From: RGIG7378 sp964500525
GTDB taxonomy: Bacteria > Bacillota > Clostridia > RGIG7378
Direction: 5' to 3'
DNA: 11,348 nucleotides
Assembly (NCBI GenBank): GCA_964500525.1
Contig: CAZCOE010000019.1
Location: forward strand, 1 to 11,348
Shown: one piece after another, positions 1-8,888 of the stretch
Layout of the letters: each line of letters opens with the position of its first letter
Numbering within the stretch: position 1 is the first letter of the stretch
Made by a program: the position numbers and the translations under genes
The notes under the pieces: model-generated
What the model saw: the letters and a program-made list of their open reading frames with translations, nothing else
Told to the model about the DNA's origin: nothing
The model's database searches: none

Positions 1-3
1 TTC

Positions 4-32
4 TTGCTTTTACATGTGCCAAGGGGTAAAAT
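4..32 (+). promoter_or_regulatory. Predicted sigma-A promoter of the prfC-ftsY operon
   Basis: A -35 box TTGCTT (4-9) and a -10 box TAAAAT (27-32) are separated by the ideal 17 bp. The expected transcription start is near position 39, giving a leader of about 40 nt before the prfC start codon. No other promoter this good was seen ahead of the following genes, which are nearly all overlapping, so it probably drives all seven. The -10 box lies inside the left arm of an inverted repeat (26-36). The call rests on consensus matching only. Confidence 0.6.
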
Positions 33-71
33 AGTACGGATTATGGGCTAATACGCACTTTACTATTTTAC
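26..71. repeat. Perfect 11-bp inverted repeat spanning the prfC leader
   Basis: GTAAAATAGTA (26-36) is the exact reverse complement of TACTATTTTAC (61-71), with 24 bp between. The left arm contains the predicted -10 box. The right arm ends one base before the AGAGG ribosome binding site (72-76). If transcription starts near 39 the left arm is not in the mRNA, so the repeat would act as DNA, for example as a two-half-site operator. If transcription comes from further upstream, the RNA could fold into an 11-bp stem beside the ribosome binding site. Confidence 0.6.
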
Positions 72-80
72 AGAGGTATT

Positions 81-1676
81 ATGACACAGGAAATTCAGAG
101 CAGGAGAACCTTCGCTATTATATCCCACCCCGATGCAGGTAAGACTACCATGACGGAGAAGCTGCTTCTCTACGGAGGAGCCATTAACATGGCAGGTTCA
201 GTCAAGGCGCGCCGGGCAGCCAAGTTTGCCACATCCGACTGGATGGATATTGAGAAGCAGAGAGGTATCTCTGTTACTTCTTCTGCCATGCAGTTCAACT
301 ATAACGGATATTGTATCAACATTCTGGACACACCCGGACACCAGGATTTCTCCGAGGACACATACCGGACCCTGATGGCTGCGGACAGTGCAGTTATGCT
401 CATTGACGGTGCCAAGGGAGTCGAGCCCCAGACCATCAAGCTGTTCCAGGTTTGCCGCCTCAGGAACATTCCGATATTTACATTTGTAAACAAGATGGAT
501 CGTGCAGCCAAGGATCCCTTTGAGCTCATGGACGAGATCGAGACGGTGCTGGGCATCAGATGCTACCCCATGAATTGGCCCATTGGCACAGAGGGAGATT
601 TCAAGGGAATCTATGACAGACGCCGGAAGCATATCCAGCTCTATTCCGGTGGAGACCACGGCGCTACCATGGTTACATCAGTTACAGGTTCCACAGAGGA
701 CGAGGCCTTCAGACAGCTGTTGGACGACTACCACTACAACAAATTCACAGAGGAATTGAACCTGCTGGATATGGCAGGAGATCCCTACGATTACGACAAG
801 ATTATATCCGGACAGCTTACGCCTATGTTCTTTGGATCTGCCATGAACAATTTTGGCGTGGAGCCATTCCTGAGAGAATTTCTGCAGCTGGCACCCTGCC
901 CCGGAGCACACAAGTCCAATCTGGGCAGAATTGAGGCTGACGATCCCAACTTCTCAGGTTTTATTTTCAAGATTCAGGCCAATATGAACCCTGCCCACAG
1001 AGACAGGATTGCATTCATGCGCATTTGCTCCGGACATTTTGAGAAGGGCATGGAGGTTACCCAGACCCGCACCGGCAGACAGGTCAGACTGGCACAGCCC
1101 CAGCAGTTCATGGCTCAGGATAGAGTCATGGTTGATGATGCATGGCCCGGAGACATTATCGGCATTTTCGACCAGGGAGACTTTACCGTAGGAGATACTG
1201 TTTCCGCCGGCAACAAAAAGCTCCAGTTTGAGCCCTTGCCTGTGTTCCCCTGTGAGATATTTGCCACAGTTTCCCCCAAGGACTCCATGAAGCGCAAGCA
1301 ATTCACCAAGGGAGTGCAGCAATTGGCAGAGGAGGGCGCAGTTCAGGTGTTCCGCAGACCGGATACAGGCATGGAAACCATTATTATCGGCGCTGTCGGC
1401 GAGCTGCAATTTGAGGTGTTCTGTCACAGAATGCGGGGAGAGTACGGCGTGGAACTTCGCTTTGCCAATATGCCCCACACTGCAGCCCGTTGGATAGAGT
1501 CTGAGGTCAAGGATTTGGACAGCCTCAAGCTGCCCAGCGGCGTTATGCGCATTGAGGACGACGAGGGCAAGCCGGTGCTGCTGTTTGAGAGCAACTGGGC
1601 AATTGATATGGCCATTGACAGAAACCCCGGTCTGGAGCTTAGGGAAATTAAGCTCAAGAGAGAAGAGGTCATATGA
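81..1676 (+). CDS. prfC: Peptide chain release factor 3 (RF3)
   Basis: RF3 is a cytoplasmic translational GTPase that removes RF1/RF2 from the ribosome after peptide release. The 531-residue length matches the family (about 530). The G1 P-loop SHPDAGKTT is at residues 15-23, the switch I region QRGISVTSS at 60-68, G3 DTPGHQDF at 83-90 and G4 NKMD at 137-140. The beta-barrel domain and the RF3-specific C-terminal domain follow. SHPDAGKTT together with the segment after DTPGHQDF separates RF3 from EF-G and EF-Tu. The ATG at 81 has AGAGG 4 nt upstream and gives the standard family N-terminus. It is the first gene of the operon, and its stop overlaps the rimO start as ATGA. No defect is visible. 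Confidence 0.97.
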   Translation: MTQEIQSRRTFAIISHPDAGKTTMTEKLLLYGGAINMAGSVKARRAAKFATSDWMDIEKQRGISVTSSAMQFNYNGYCINILDTPGHQDFSEDTYRTLMAADSAVMLIDGAKGVEPQTIKLFQVCRLRNIPIFTFVNKMDRAAKDPFELMDEIETVLGIRCYPMNWPIGTEGDFKGIYDRRRKHIQLYSGGDHGATMVTSVTGSTEDEAFRQLLDDYHYNKFTEELNLLDMAGDPYDYDKIISGQLTPMFFGSAMNNFGVEPFLREFLQLAPCPGAHKSNLGRIEADDPNFSGFIFKIQANMNPAHRDRIAFMRICSGHFEKGMEVTQTRTGRQVRLAQPQQFMAQDRVMVDDAWPGDIIGIFDQGDFTVGDTVSAGNKKLQFEPLPVFPCEIFATVSPKDSMKRKQFTKGVQQLAEEGAVQVFRRPDTGMETIIIGAVGELQFEVFCHRMRGEYGVELRFANMPHTAARWIESEVKDLDSLKLPSGVMRIEDDEGKPVLLFESNWAIDMAIDRNPGLELREIKLKREEVI

Positions 1677-3028
1677 AGCAGGTTTGCGTAATTGCATTGG
1701 GTTGTCCCAAAAACATAGTTGACTCAGAGCACATTCTATCGGATTTCGCTGCCACCGGCAGGTACCGGCTGACAGAGGATCAGACCACTGCCGACGTGGT
1801 TGTTGTAAATACCTGCGCGTTTATAGGCAGCGCCAGGGAGGAGGCCATTGAGGCTATCCTGGGGGCCGCAGAGACCATGAGGCCAGACGCCAAATTGGTG
1901 GTTGCAGGATGTATGGCCCAGATGTACGGAGAGATTATTCGGGAGGAGATTCCCCGGGTAGACTATGTGTTTGGAACAGGCACATATGATGACATTATCT
2001 CCACAGTAGAGGGAGAGAACTCCGATGTATATCCGGATCCCAATGTCCATGTAGGCAATCTGTTTGCCAAGGGTGGGCCTGTGGACCTTAACGATCTCAG
2101 CTATCTCAACAGGGAAAACCTACATTCTACAGGTTATTATGCCTACCTCAAAATAGCTGACGGCTGTAACAATGCATGTTCATATTGCGTTATTCCCAGG
2201 CTCAAGGGCCGCTACAGGTCCCGCAAGTACGAGGATATTATGGCTGAGGCCCGCAGACTGGCTGAAAAGGGAGTCAAGGAAATCATCTTGGTTGCCCAGG
2301 ACACCACCAGATACGGACAGGACCTGTATCACAAGTCCAGGCTGGCCGAGCTTATGGAGGACATTTCCCATATTTCCGGTATAGAGTGGATCCGGGTGCT
2401 ATATACATATCCCGATCAGATAGGGGATGACCTGATTGCAGTGCTGAGAGACAATCCCAAGGTATGCAAATATCTGGACATCCCAATTCAGCACATTAAC
2501 GACCGCATCCTCAAGGATATGCGCAGGCGGGGCGATTCGGCCATGATTAAATCTGTGCTGACCAAGCTGCGCAGCCAGGTTCCCGGTATCATCCTGAGAA
2601 CATCTCTGATTGCAGGCTATCCTACAGAGACCGAGGAGGAGATTTCCGAACTCATACAGTTTGTGTCCCAGGGGTGGTTTGACAGGCTGGGGGCCTTTGC
2701 CTATTCCAGGGAGGATGGCACAGTTGCCGGAGAGATGAAGGGCCAGATCCGCACCCGCACTAAGGAGGCAAGAGCCCGCCGCATCATGCGGGCCCAGCAC
2801 AAGGTGGTCTGCGAGAAGAACAAGTCCAGAGTGGGCAAGACATACCGCACCATAACAGAGGGTGTCTCCGAGGACGGCATTTTCTACTATGGCAGGACCT
2901 ACGGAGAGGCTCCGGATATTGACGACTACGTATACTTTGTCAGCCCCGAGCCCTTGGAACCCGGAGATATGGTAGATGTATACATTCAGACATACAGGGA
3001 ATACGAGTTGATAGGAGAAGTCAGATGA
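1673..3028 (+). CDS. rimO: Ribosomal protein S12 (aspartate) methylthiotransferase
   Basis: RimO is a radical SAM enzyme with two 4Fe-4S clusters that adds a methylthio group to a conserved aspartate of ribosomal protein S12. The N-terminal UPF0004 domain has its three cluster cysteines at C11 (ALGCPKN), C48 (NTCAF) and C80 (AGCMAQ). The radical SAM motif CNNACSYC is at 165-172. A C-terminal TRAM domain spans roughly 380-450. The LGCPKN-VDSE start and the 451-residue length favour RimO over the tRNA enzymes MiaB and MtaB. The ATG overlaps the prfC stop, with GAGG 4 nt upstream, so translation is likely coupled. It also overlaps pgsA by ATGA, a common clostridial arrangement. Confidence 0.95.
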   Translation: MKQVCVIALGCPKNIVDSEHILSDFAATGRYRLTEDQTTADVVVVNTCAFIGSAREEAIEAILGAAETMRPDAKLVVAGCMAQMYGEIIREEIPRVDYVFGTGTYDDIISTVEGENSDVYPDPNVHVGNLFAKGGPVDLNDLSYLNRENLHSTGYYAYLKIADGCNNACSYCVIPRLKGRYRSRKYEDIMAEARRLAEKGVKEIILVAQDTTRYGQDLYHKSRLAELMEDISHISGIEWIRVLYTYPDQIGDDLIAVLRDNPKVCKYLDIPIQHINDRILKDMRRRGDSAMIKSVLTKLRSQVPGIILRTSLIAGYPTETEEEISELIQFVSQGWFDRLGAFAYSREDGTVAGEMKGQIRTRTKEARARRIMRAQHKVVCEKNKSRVGKTYRTITEGVSEDGIFYYGRTYGEAPDIDDYVYFVSPEPLEPGDMVDVYIQTYREYELIGEVR

Positions 3029-3597
3029 ATCTTCCAAACAAAATCACGCTGTTCAGAATATGCCTTATACCCATCTTTTTGGTATTTGCACTGGGATTGC
3101 CCTTTGGAATCGGACAGGAGTTTTTTGGCAAATTCGGTTCCTATATAGCGGCTGTGGTATTTACAATTGCTGCAATTTCCGACGCAGTGGACGGACATCT
3201 GGCCCGGAAATACAACCAGGTTACCAACTTTGGCAAGTTTATGGATCCGATTGCCGACAAGATTCTGGTTCTGTCAGCCATGTTGGTTCTGGTGGGACAG
3301 GGAGTGTTCCCGGTAGTTGGCGTTATAATAATTATCGCCAGGGAGTTTGTGGTATCTGCCATTCGCATGGTGGCAGTGTCATCTGACGGCAAGGTAATCG
3401 GAGCAGGTATTTCCGGCAAGGTCAAGACAGTATTCCAGATGCTGGCAGTTATTTTTGCATTGCTGAAGGACTTCCCCTTTTCTTTTGTTTTCAAAAGCTT
3501 CCACATGTATGATATACTTTTTTGGTTGTCCGTTATTTTGACAATTTACTCCGGACTGCAATATGTGGTCCAGAATGTAAAATACCTGAGAGGATAG
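3025..3597 (+). CDS. pgsA: CDP-diacylglycerol--glycerol-3-phosphate 3-phosphatidyltransferase
   Basis: This integral membrane enzyme makes phosphatidylglycerophosphate from CDP-diacylglycerol and glycerol-3-phosphate, the committed step to phosphatidylglycerol and cardiolipin. The CDP-alcohol phosphotransferase signature is complete: D53, then D56-G57-x2-A60-R61-x8-G70-x3-D74-x3-D78. Hydrophobic segments lie at about 9-28, 39-52, 83-106, 125-143 and 160-178, as expected for the family. The start NLPNKITLFRI is typical of bacterial PgsA and distinguishes it from phosphatidylserine synthase. The length of 190 is normal. AGGAGA (3013-3018) lies 6 nt before the ATG, which overlaps the rimO stop. 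plsX follows after 4 nt, so two phospholipid genes sit side by side. Confidence 0.95.
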   Translation: MNLPNKITLFRICLIPIFLVFALGLPFGIGQEFFGKFGSYIAAVVFTIAAISDAVDGHLARKYNQVTNFGKFMDPIADKILVLSAMLVLVGQGVFPVVGVIIIIAREFVVSAIRMVAVSSDGKVIGAGISGKVKTVFQMLAVIFALLKDFPFSFVFKSFHMYDILFWLSVILTIYSGLQYVVQNVKYLRG

Positions 3598-3601
3598 GAT
3601 T

Positions 3602-4597
3602 ATGAGATTCATCGTTGATGCCATGGGGGGAGATAATTGCCCCAACGCCGCAGTTAAGGGCGTAATACAGGCAATCAGAGCCAGAGATGACTTTGATATA
3701 GTTCTCGTAGGAGATAAAAACCCGATTAACTCCATTTTGAACGCTGAGGACTGCCACGACAAGCGAATTACCGTAATTGACGCCCCTACGTATGTGGAAA
3801 TGTCAGATAATCCGGTCAAGGTTCTCAAACAGAAGAGAGACGCCTCCATGTTCAAGTGCATGGACCTGCTTAAGGAAGGTCAGGGGGACCTGATGATTTC
3901 CGCCGGCAGCACAGGTGCATTGCTGGTGGGATCCAGCATTATTCTCGGCAGGATAAAGGGGATCAATTCTCCTTCAATGCCAGCATCTATTCCCAACAGG
4001 ACAGGCGGTTTTACTCTGCTGCTTGATTCCGGACTCAATCCGGTAATCAAGCCCGACAACTACGTGCAGTTCGCCAAGATTGGCAGTATATATTACAACG
4101 TTCTGACCGGTGCACCTAACCCAAAGGTAGGCCTGCTCAACATGGGCACCGAGAACGGCAAGGGCAATCAGGTAGTCAAGGATGCCTTTGAGGAGCTCAT
4201 GGATGCCAATGTGAACTTTGCTGGCAACATCGAGTCTGGAGACATTCTCAAGGGCCACGTTCAGGTGGCCGTATGCGACGGCTTTACGGGGAATTGTGTA
4301 ATCAAGGCCATCGAGGGAACGGCCAAGATGTTTACCGGTATGCTGAGAGGCATGTTTGAAAAATCCATGAAGAACAAGGCTGCCTATATTGTAATCAAGA
4401 ACGACATGGCCGAGATGAAGAAGACCATGAGCACCGACGAGAGCGCAGGAGCTCCTATTCTGGGCGTAAATGGCCTGGTAATCAAGACCCACGGCAATTC
4501 CAAGGACACCACATTTGCCAGCGTTATACTGAAAAAGGCTACGCTGCTCAGCGATTCTCGTATTGTAGAGAGACTTACCAGGGAGTTTGCAAAATGA
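3602..4597 (+). CDS. plsX: Phosphate acyltransferase PlsX, divergent
   Basis: PlsX converts acyl-ACP and phosphate into acyl-phosphate, the acyl donor for PlsY in phosphatidic acid synthesis. It is a soluble, membrane-associated enzyme. The 331-residue length fits the family. Recognisable blocks are VDAMGGD (5-11), SAGSTGALL (100-108), GRIKGI (116-121), GLLNMGTENGKGN (177-189), CDGFTGN (225-231) and LGVNGLVIKTHG (287-298). Several positions depart from the pattern I recall: SAGNTGA reads SAGSTGA, DVGANVDxKPE reads DSGLNPVIKPD (142-152), and the GGAPLLG block reads SAGAPILG (281-288). The ATG is preceded by GAGAGG with 8 nt spacing. The stop overlaps rnc as ATGA, with no acpP between them. Confidence 0.92.
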   Translation: MRFIVDAMGGDNCPNAAVKGVIQAIRARDDFDIVLVGDKNPINSILNAEDCHDKRITVIDAPTYVEMSDNPVKVLKQKRDASMFKCMDLLKEGQGDLMISAGSTGALLVGSSIILGRIKGINSPSMPASIPNRTGGFTLLLDSGLNPVIKPDNYVQFAKIGSIYYNVLTGAPNPKVGLLNMGTENGKGNQVVKDAFEELMDANVNFAGNIESGDILKGHVQVAVCDGFTGNCVIKAIEGTAKMFTGMLRGMFEKSMKNKAAYIVIKNDMAEMKKTMSTDESAGAPILGVNGLVIKTHGNSKDTTFASVILKKATLLSDSRIVERLTREFAK

Positions 4598-5310
4598 GCG
4601 CAAAGCCGGCCGGATTAGAGAAGACATTGGGATATACCTTCCGCAACAAGGCACTGCTGCAGCAGGCCTTGACCCACACATCCCGTGCAAATGAAATAAC
4701 ACCCCACAATCACTGCGCCAGCTATGAGAGGCTGGAGTTTGTGGGAGATGCTCTGCTGGGTTTAGCCATCGGATCCTATTTGTACGATAAGATGCCCAAA
4801 TCACCCGAGGGGGTATTGTCAAAAACCCGGGCCAATATCGTGTGCGAGAAGGCCCTCCACCGGTGTGCTGTGGAAAACCTGGGCCTCCCTGAGTATGTGC
4901 TGCTTGGCAAGGGAGAGGAAATGTGCGGAGGTCGGAACAAGCCCTCTGTATTGGCAGACGTGGTGGAGGCTATTCTTGGAGCTATCTATATGGATTCCTG
5001 TTACGATGTGGCCAGAGAGGTGGCTATCAGACTGCTGCAGCCCATTATCCAGGACGTGCTTAGCGGTCACTTTGTGGACGACTACAAGTCTGCATTGCAG
5101 AACTACATCCAGGGACAGGCCCTGGGAGACATCAAATATACTATCATTTCCGAATCCGGCCCTGACCATGACAAGCGCTTTGAGGCAGAGGTCCGTGCCG
5201 CAGGAAATTCGGCTGTTGGCAGCGGCCATACTAAGAGGGAAGCAGAACAAGCGGCTGCTCAGGGGTTGTTGGCCCTGATCAAGCCTACAAAGGGGGAGCC
5301 TGAGAAATGA
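4594..5310 (+). CDS. rnc: Ribonuclease III
   Basis: RNase III is a homodimeric, Mg2+-dependent endonuclease that cuts double-stranded RNA, including the rRNA precursor and some mRNAs. The signature ERLEFVGDALL (45-55) supplies E48 and D52. E72 lies in PEGVLSK, and the second metal-binding pair is D122 and E125 in ADVVEAILGA. A double-stranded RNA-binding domain spans about 160-230, from the DYKSALQNYIQ segment to the AEQAAAQGLLALI helix. The 238-residue length is normal and all catalytic acids appear present. GGGAG (4581-4585) lies 8 nt before the ATG, which overlaps the plsX stop. Its stop overlaps the smc start. The rnc-smc-ftsY order is conserved in many Firmicutes. Confidence 0.96.
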   Translation: MSAKPAGLEKTLGYTFRNKALLQQALTHTSRANEITPHNHCASYERLEFVGDALLGLAIGSYLYDKMPKSPEGVLSKTRANIVCEKALHRCAVENLGLPEYVLLGKGEEMCGGRNKPSVLADVVEAILGAIYMDSCYDVAREVAIRLLQPIIQDVLSGHFVDDYKSALQNYIQGQALGDIKYTIISESGPDHDKRFEAEVRAAGNSAVGSGHTKREAEQAAAQGLLALIKPTKGEPEK

Positions 5311-8300
5311 AACTCAGACATTTATACATACAGGGCTTTAAGTCCTTTGCGGACAAGCTGGACCTGGACTTTGCAGATGGAATAACAATTTTTATCGGGC
5401 CTAATGGCAGCGGCAAGAGCAATATCTCCGATGCTATCAGGTGGGTGTTGGGTGAACAGAACCCCAGATTGCTCCGCAGCACCAAGATGGACGACGTTAT
5501 ATTCTCAGGCAGTGAGGGCAGGCGTTCCCTGGGATATGCTGAGGTTGCGTTGACCTTTGACAATTCCGACAGACAATTGCCCTGTGACTACGACGAGGTC
5601 ACAGTTTCCAGACGGGTTTACAAGTCCGGAGAGAGCGAGTTCCAGATTAACAAGACAAATTGCAGACTCAAGGATATCCGGGAGCTGTTTATGGACACAG
5701 GTATCGGCCGGGAAGGTTACTCAGTAATCGGTCAGGGCAGAATTGAGTCCATCCTGAATTCCAAGGCCGAGGATCGACGCACTATCTTTGAAGAGGCTTC
5801 AGGCATAACCAAGTTCCGCACCCGCAAGGAGGAGGCGGAGAAAAAACTCAACATCGCCAACGACAATCTGGCGCGAATCAGGGACATTATATACGAACTG
5901 GAGTCCCAGATGGACATGCTGTCCCAGGAGGCGGACAAGGCCAAGCGCTACATCATACTGAGAGATGAGCTCCAGGAACTGGAGGTAGGTATATACGTAG
6001 ACAGCATCCGCATTTTGCTGAACAAGGCCCAACAGTATGAGATCAAAGTGGCCCAGCTGGAGCAGGACATTGAGAACTGCGATGCCACTAAGCAGGAACT
6101 GTTGGAACGCCGCAGCTCCTTTGGCACATTGGAGCAGGATTGCGTGGACAGACTGGACAATGCCAAGGCTCAGCTCCATGAGGTGGAGTTGGGACTGGAG
6201 GCTGCCAAGGGGCAGCGCAATCTGAGCTATCAGAAAATGGCGGAGACCAAGGGCGCCATTTCCAAGGCAGAGGAAGAGGCCCGGCAGTACAGCGATGACA
6301 TGGACAGAATCAATGCCGAGTTGGCAAACTTTGACCGGGAGATAGGTGAGCTGGAGGCCAAGGCATTGGAGGCCAAAGAGAGACTGGCAGCCAAGAATAA
6401 GGAACTGTCAGAACTGACTGCAGCCATATCCCAGCGAGAGAATATTAACGCCGGAGTCTCCGACAGACATGCCAGACTGAACGCAGAGGTGGGCTTGATT
6501 GGCAACAGATTGACGGCTATAGACACTGAGCGCCAGGGCAACCTGAACAGATTGGGCACCTTGGCGGCTGAGATTGCCGGAGCAGATGCTGCGATCAAGG
6601 CCGGACAGACCCAGCTGGCTGATGCCCAGACCAAGCTGGACAGCTATGACTCCAAGCTGACATCTGCCCAGAACAAGATTGAGGCACTGATAGATTCCAA
6701 AAATGATATTGCAAACAAGCTGGAGCTGCAGAAGGCAGAGCTCAAGAGGGTTAACGATGAATATCAGGGAAGCAATGCCAGACTGCGGACCCTCAAGGAA
6801 ATGGAGAATTCCATGGAGGGCTATCAGCGCAGTGTCAAGAACCTGATGACCGCCTGCAACCAAAGCAGATCCCTGGGCACAGGAGTTCTGGGCACAGTTT
6901 CCGAATTGATTCGTGTGGACAAGACCTATGAGACTGCCATCGAGTTTGTATTGGGCAACAGCCTGCAGGATGTTGTAACCGAGACGGACCAGGACGCCAA
7001 GAGATGCATTGAATATCTGCGTTCTCAATCTGCAGGCAGAGTTACATTCCTGCCTATCAATACCGTTAAAACCAGAATGCTGGAGAAGGAATTCGTTGGC
7101 CGCATCGGCGGCCATGGCGGATATGTGGGCATTGCCGCTGATTTGGTGGAATCCGCCCCTAACATCAGGCCGGTAGTACAGAACCTGCTGGGCCGCATTG
7201 TTGTGGCCAGGGACTTGAGCAGCGCCATGGATATGGCCCGGAAATGCGATTATAACTTTAAGATAGTCACACTGGAGGGCGATATTGTAAATGCAGGCGG
7301 CGCCATGACCGGTGGTTCCAAGGATACCGGCGCAGGCAGAGGCTTCCTGAGCCGTAAGAGAGAGATTCAGGAACTGACTCAGTCCACCCAGGGCATGGCA
7401 GGCAGGATTGCCAATGCCAACGCAGATCAGCTCCGGCTGGAGACCCAACTGCGCAATGCTGACAAGGATTTGGCCGCAGCTACGGAGCAGTACAGATCAA
7501 TCCATACCGATAGGGCAGTTATGGAAAACAGTTTGCGCTCATTGCAGGTAGACTCTGACAGGGAGATTGCCCGCAGAGATCAATTGGCAGATGAGAGGCA
7601 ACAGATCACAGAAGCCAACATCAGACTGGATGCGGAGCAGCAGGAGGCCAAGGACAAGATGACCCAGCTGAACCGGGAGCTGGCAGAAGTGGTCAAGGAG
7701 ATTGAGGCATACGGCAGACAGGCCCGCAGCGAGTTGGAGGCCAAAGAGGCCATGACCAGAGACAGCGACTCTATCCGCTCTGAGTTGGAGAAGCTGGAAA
7801 TTATCACCTTGAACGTATTGCACAACAAGGAGAGGGAGCAGATTCAGCTGAACTCTGTGCTGGAAAATATGGGCCAGGTAAACAAGGCCAAGCAGGCAGC
7901 AATGGAGGCTCTGGACCGAATCGAGGACAGCATAGATCAGCAGGAGCTGGAAATCGACCGTTTACTGGCAGCAAAGGCCGAATCTGAGTCCAATATTGCC
8001 CGGCTTACAGAGGAGAGAGATGGTCTCAGCGAAGAGTTCAATAAACTGAACCAACAGATCGAGTCCAACGACGAGGCCAAGATGACCTTTGTATCCAGAT
8101 TAAACAGAGCCCAGGCCGACTCCATCAGACAGCAGGCAGAGCTGGAGACAGTAAGGAACAGACTGTGGGATCAGTACAACCTGACGTACGAGACCTCCGA
8201 GGGTCAATACAAAGTGCCGGAGAACATGGCTGCTGCCCGGAAGAGAGTAGATACTCTGAGAGAACAGATCAGGTCCATGGGAGATGTGAACGTAACGGCC

Positions 8301-8873
8301 ATAGACCAATATGCCGCCAACATGGAGAGGCTAAGATTCCTGAAGGACCAGGAGAGCGACGTTGTGGAAAGCGGAGAGAAGCTGCGCAAGATAATCTCTG
8401 AGGTGGCAGCCCAGATGAAGGAGCAGTTTGTATCCCAGTTCCAGCTCATAAACGACAGCTTTTCCCATGTGTTCTCAGACTTGTTTGGCGGAGGCAGGGC
8501 ATATGTGGAGCTCACCGACAATACCAATGTATTGGAGAGCGGTGTTGAGATTATAGTCCAGCTGCCCGGCAAGAAACTGCAGAACATGAACCTTATGTCC
8601 GGCGGTGAGCGGGCCCTGACGGCCATCGCATTGCTGTTTGGCATACTCAGGCTCAAGCCGTCGCCATTCTGCCTGTTGGACGAGATTGAGGCCGCTCTGG
8701 ACGAGGTAAACGTATCCAGATTTAGCAATTACCTGCAGAACTGTGCAGATGATACACAGTTCCTGATTATAACCCACAGAAGGGGAACAATGGAAATTGC
8801 CAATTACATGTATGGAGTTACAATGCAGGAACCCGGCGTTTCCAAGATTGTCTCAATGAAGATCAAAGAGTGA
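5307..8873 (+). CDS. smc: Chromosome partition/condensation ATPase SMC
   Basis: SMC is the core of the SMC-ScpAB complex, which organises and helps segregate the chromosome. The 1188-residue protein has the full architecture. The N-terminal ATPase half has Walker A GPNGSGKSN (31-39) and a Q-loop region GQGRIESIL (142-150). A long coiled coil covers about 165-510, and the hinge about 520-670 ends in a glycine-rich GGAMTGG. A return coiled coil covers about 680-1020. The C-terminal half has the ABC signature MSGGER (1097-1102) and Walker B CLLDEIEAALDE (1122-1133). The start FKSFADK is typical. GGGGAG precedes the ATG, which overlaps the rnc stop. No truncation or frameshift is seen. Its partners ScpA and ScpB are not in this window. 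Confidence 0.98.
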   Translation: MKLRHLYIQGFKSFADKLDLDFADGITIFIGPNGSGKSNISDAIRWVLGEQNPRLLRSTKMDDVIFSGSEGRRSLGYAEVALTFDNSDRQLPCDYDEVTVSRRVYKSGESEFQINKTNCRLKDIRELFMDTGIGREGYSVIGQGRIESILNSKAEDRRTIFEEASGITKFRTRKEEAEKKLNIANDNLARIRDIIYELESQMDMLSQEADKAKRYIILRDELQELEVGIYVDSIRILLNKAQQYEIKVAQLEQDIENCDATKQELLERRSSFGTLEQDCVDRLDNAKAQLHEVELGLEAAKGQRNLSYQKMAETKGAISKAEEEARQYSDDMDRINAELANFDREIGELEAKALEAKERLAAKNKELSELTAAISQRENINAGVSDRHARLNAEVGLIGNRLTAIDTERQGNLNRLGTLAAEIAGADAAIKAGQTQLADAQTKLDSYDSKLTSAQNKIEALIDSKNDIANKLELQKAELKRVNDEYQGSNARLRTLKEMENSMEGYQRSVKNLMTACNQSRSLGTGVLGTVSELIRVDKTYETAIEFVLGNSLQDVVTETDQDAKRCIEYLRSQSAGRVTFLPINTVKTRMLEKEFVGRIGGHGGYVGIAADLVESAPNIRPVVQNLLGRIVVARDLSSAMDMARKCDYNFKIVTLEGDIVNAGGAMTGGSKDTGAGRGFLSRKREIQELTQSTQGMAGRIANANADQLRLETQLRNADKDLAAATEQYRSIHTDRAVMENSLRSLQVDSDREIARRDQLADERQQITEANIRLDAEQQEAKDKMTQLNRELAEVVKEIEAYGRQARSELEAKEAMTRDSDSIRSELEKLEIITLNVLHNKEREQIQLNSVLENMGQVNKAKQAAMEALDRIEDSIDQQELEIDRLLAAKAESESNIARLTEERDGLSEEFNKLNQQIESNDEAKMTFVSRLNRAQADSIRQQAELETVRNRLWDQYNLTYETSEGQYKVPENMAAARKRVDTLREQIRSMGDVNVTAIDQYAANMERLRFLKDQESDVVESGEKLRKIISEVAAQMKEQFVSQFQLINDSFSHVFSDLFGGGRAYVELTDNTNVLESGVEIIVQLPGKKLQNMNLMSGGERALTAIALLFGILRLKPSPFCLLDEIEAALDEVNVSRFSNYLQNCADDTQFLIITHRRGTMEIANYMYGVTMQEPGVSKIVSMKIKE

Positions 8874-8888
8874 TGGTGAGGAATTAAA

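Noticed and set aside
954..1697. Open reading frame of 247 codons on the minus strand, opposite prfC
   Set aside because: It is the shadow of a clear RF3 gene, has no ribosome binding site of note, and its translation shows no domain.
3974..4822. Open reading frame of 282 codons on the minus strand, opposite plsX and rnc
   Set aside because: It spans two well-supported genes on the other strand and shows no family motif; the codon bias of the + strand genes leaves antisense frames open.
6408..7448. Open reading frame of 346 codons on the minus strand, opposite smc
   Set aside because: Antisense to the coiled coil and hinge of SMC, with composition that mirrors coiled-coil codons; not a gene.
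5307..8873. Repetitive heptad-like sequence in the middle of smc
   Set aside because: These are the expected antiparallel coiled-coil arms of SMC, not an inserted repeat.
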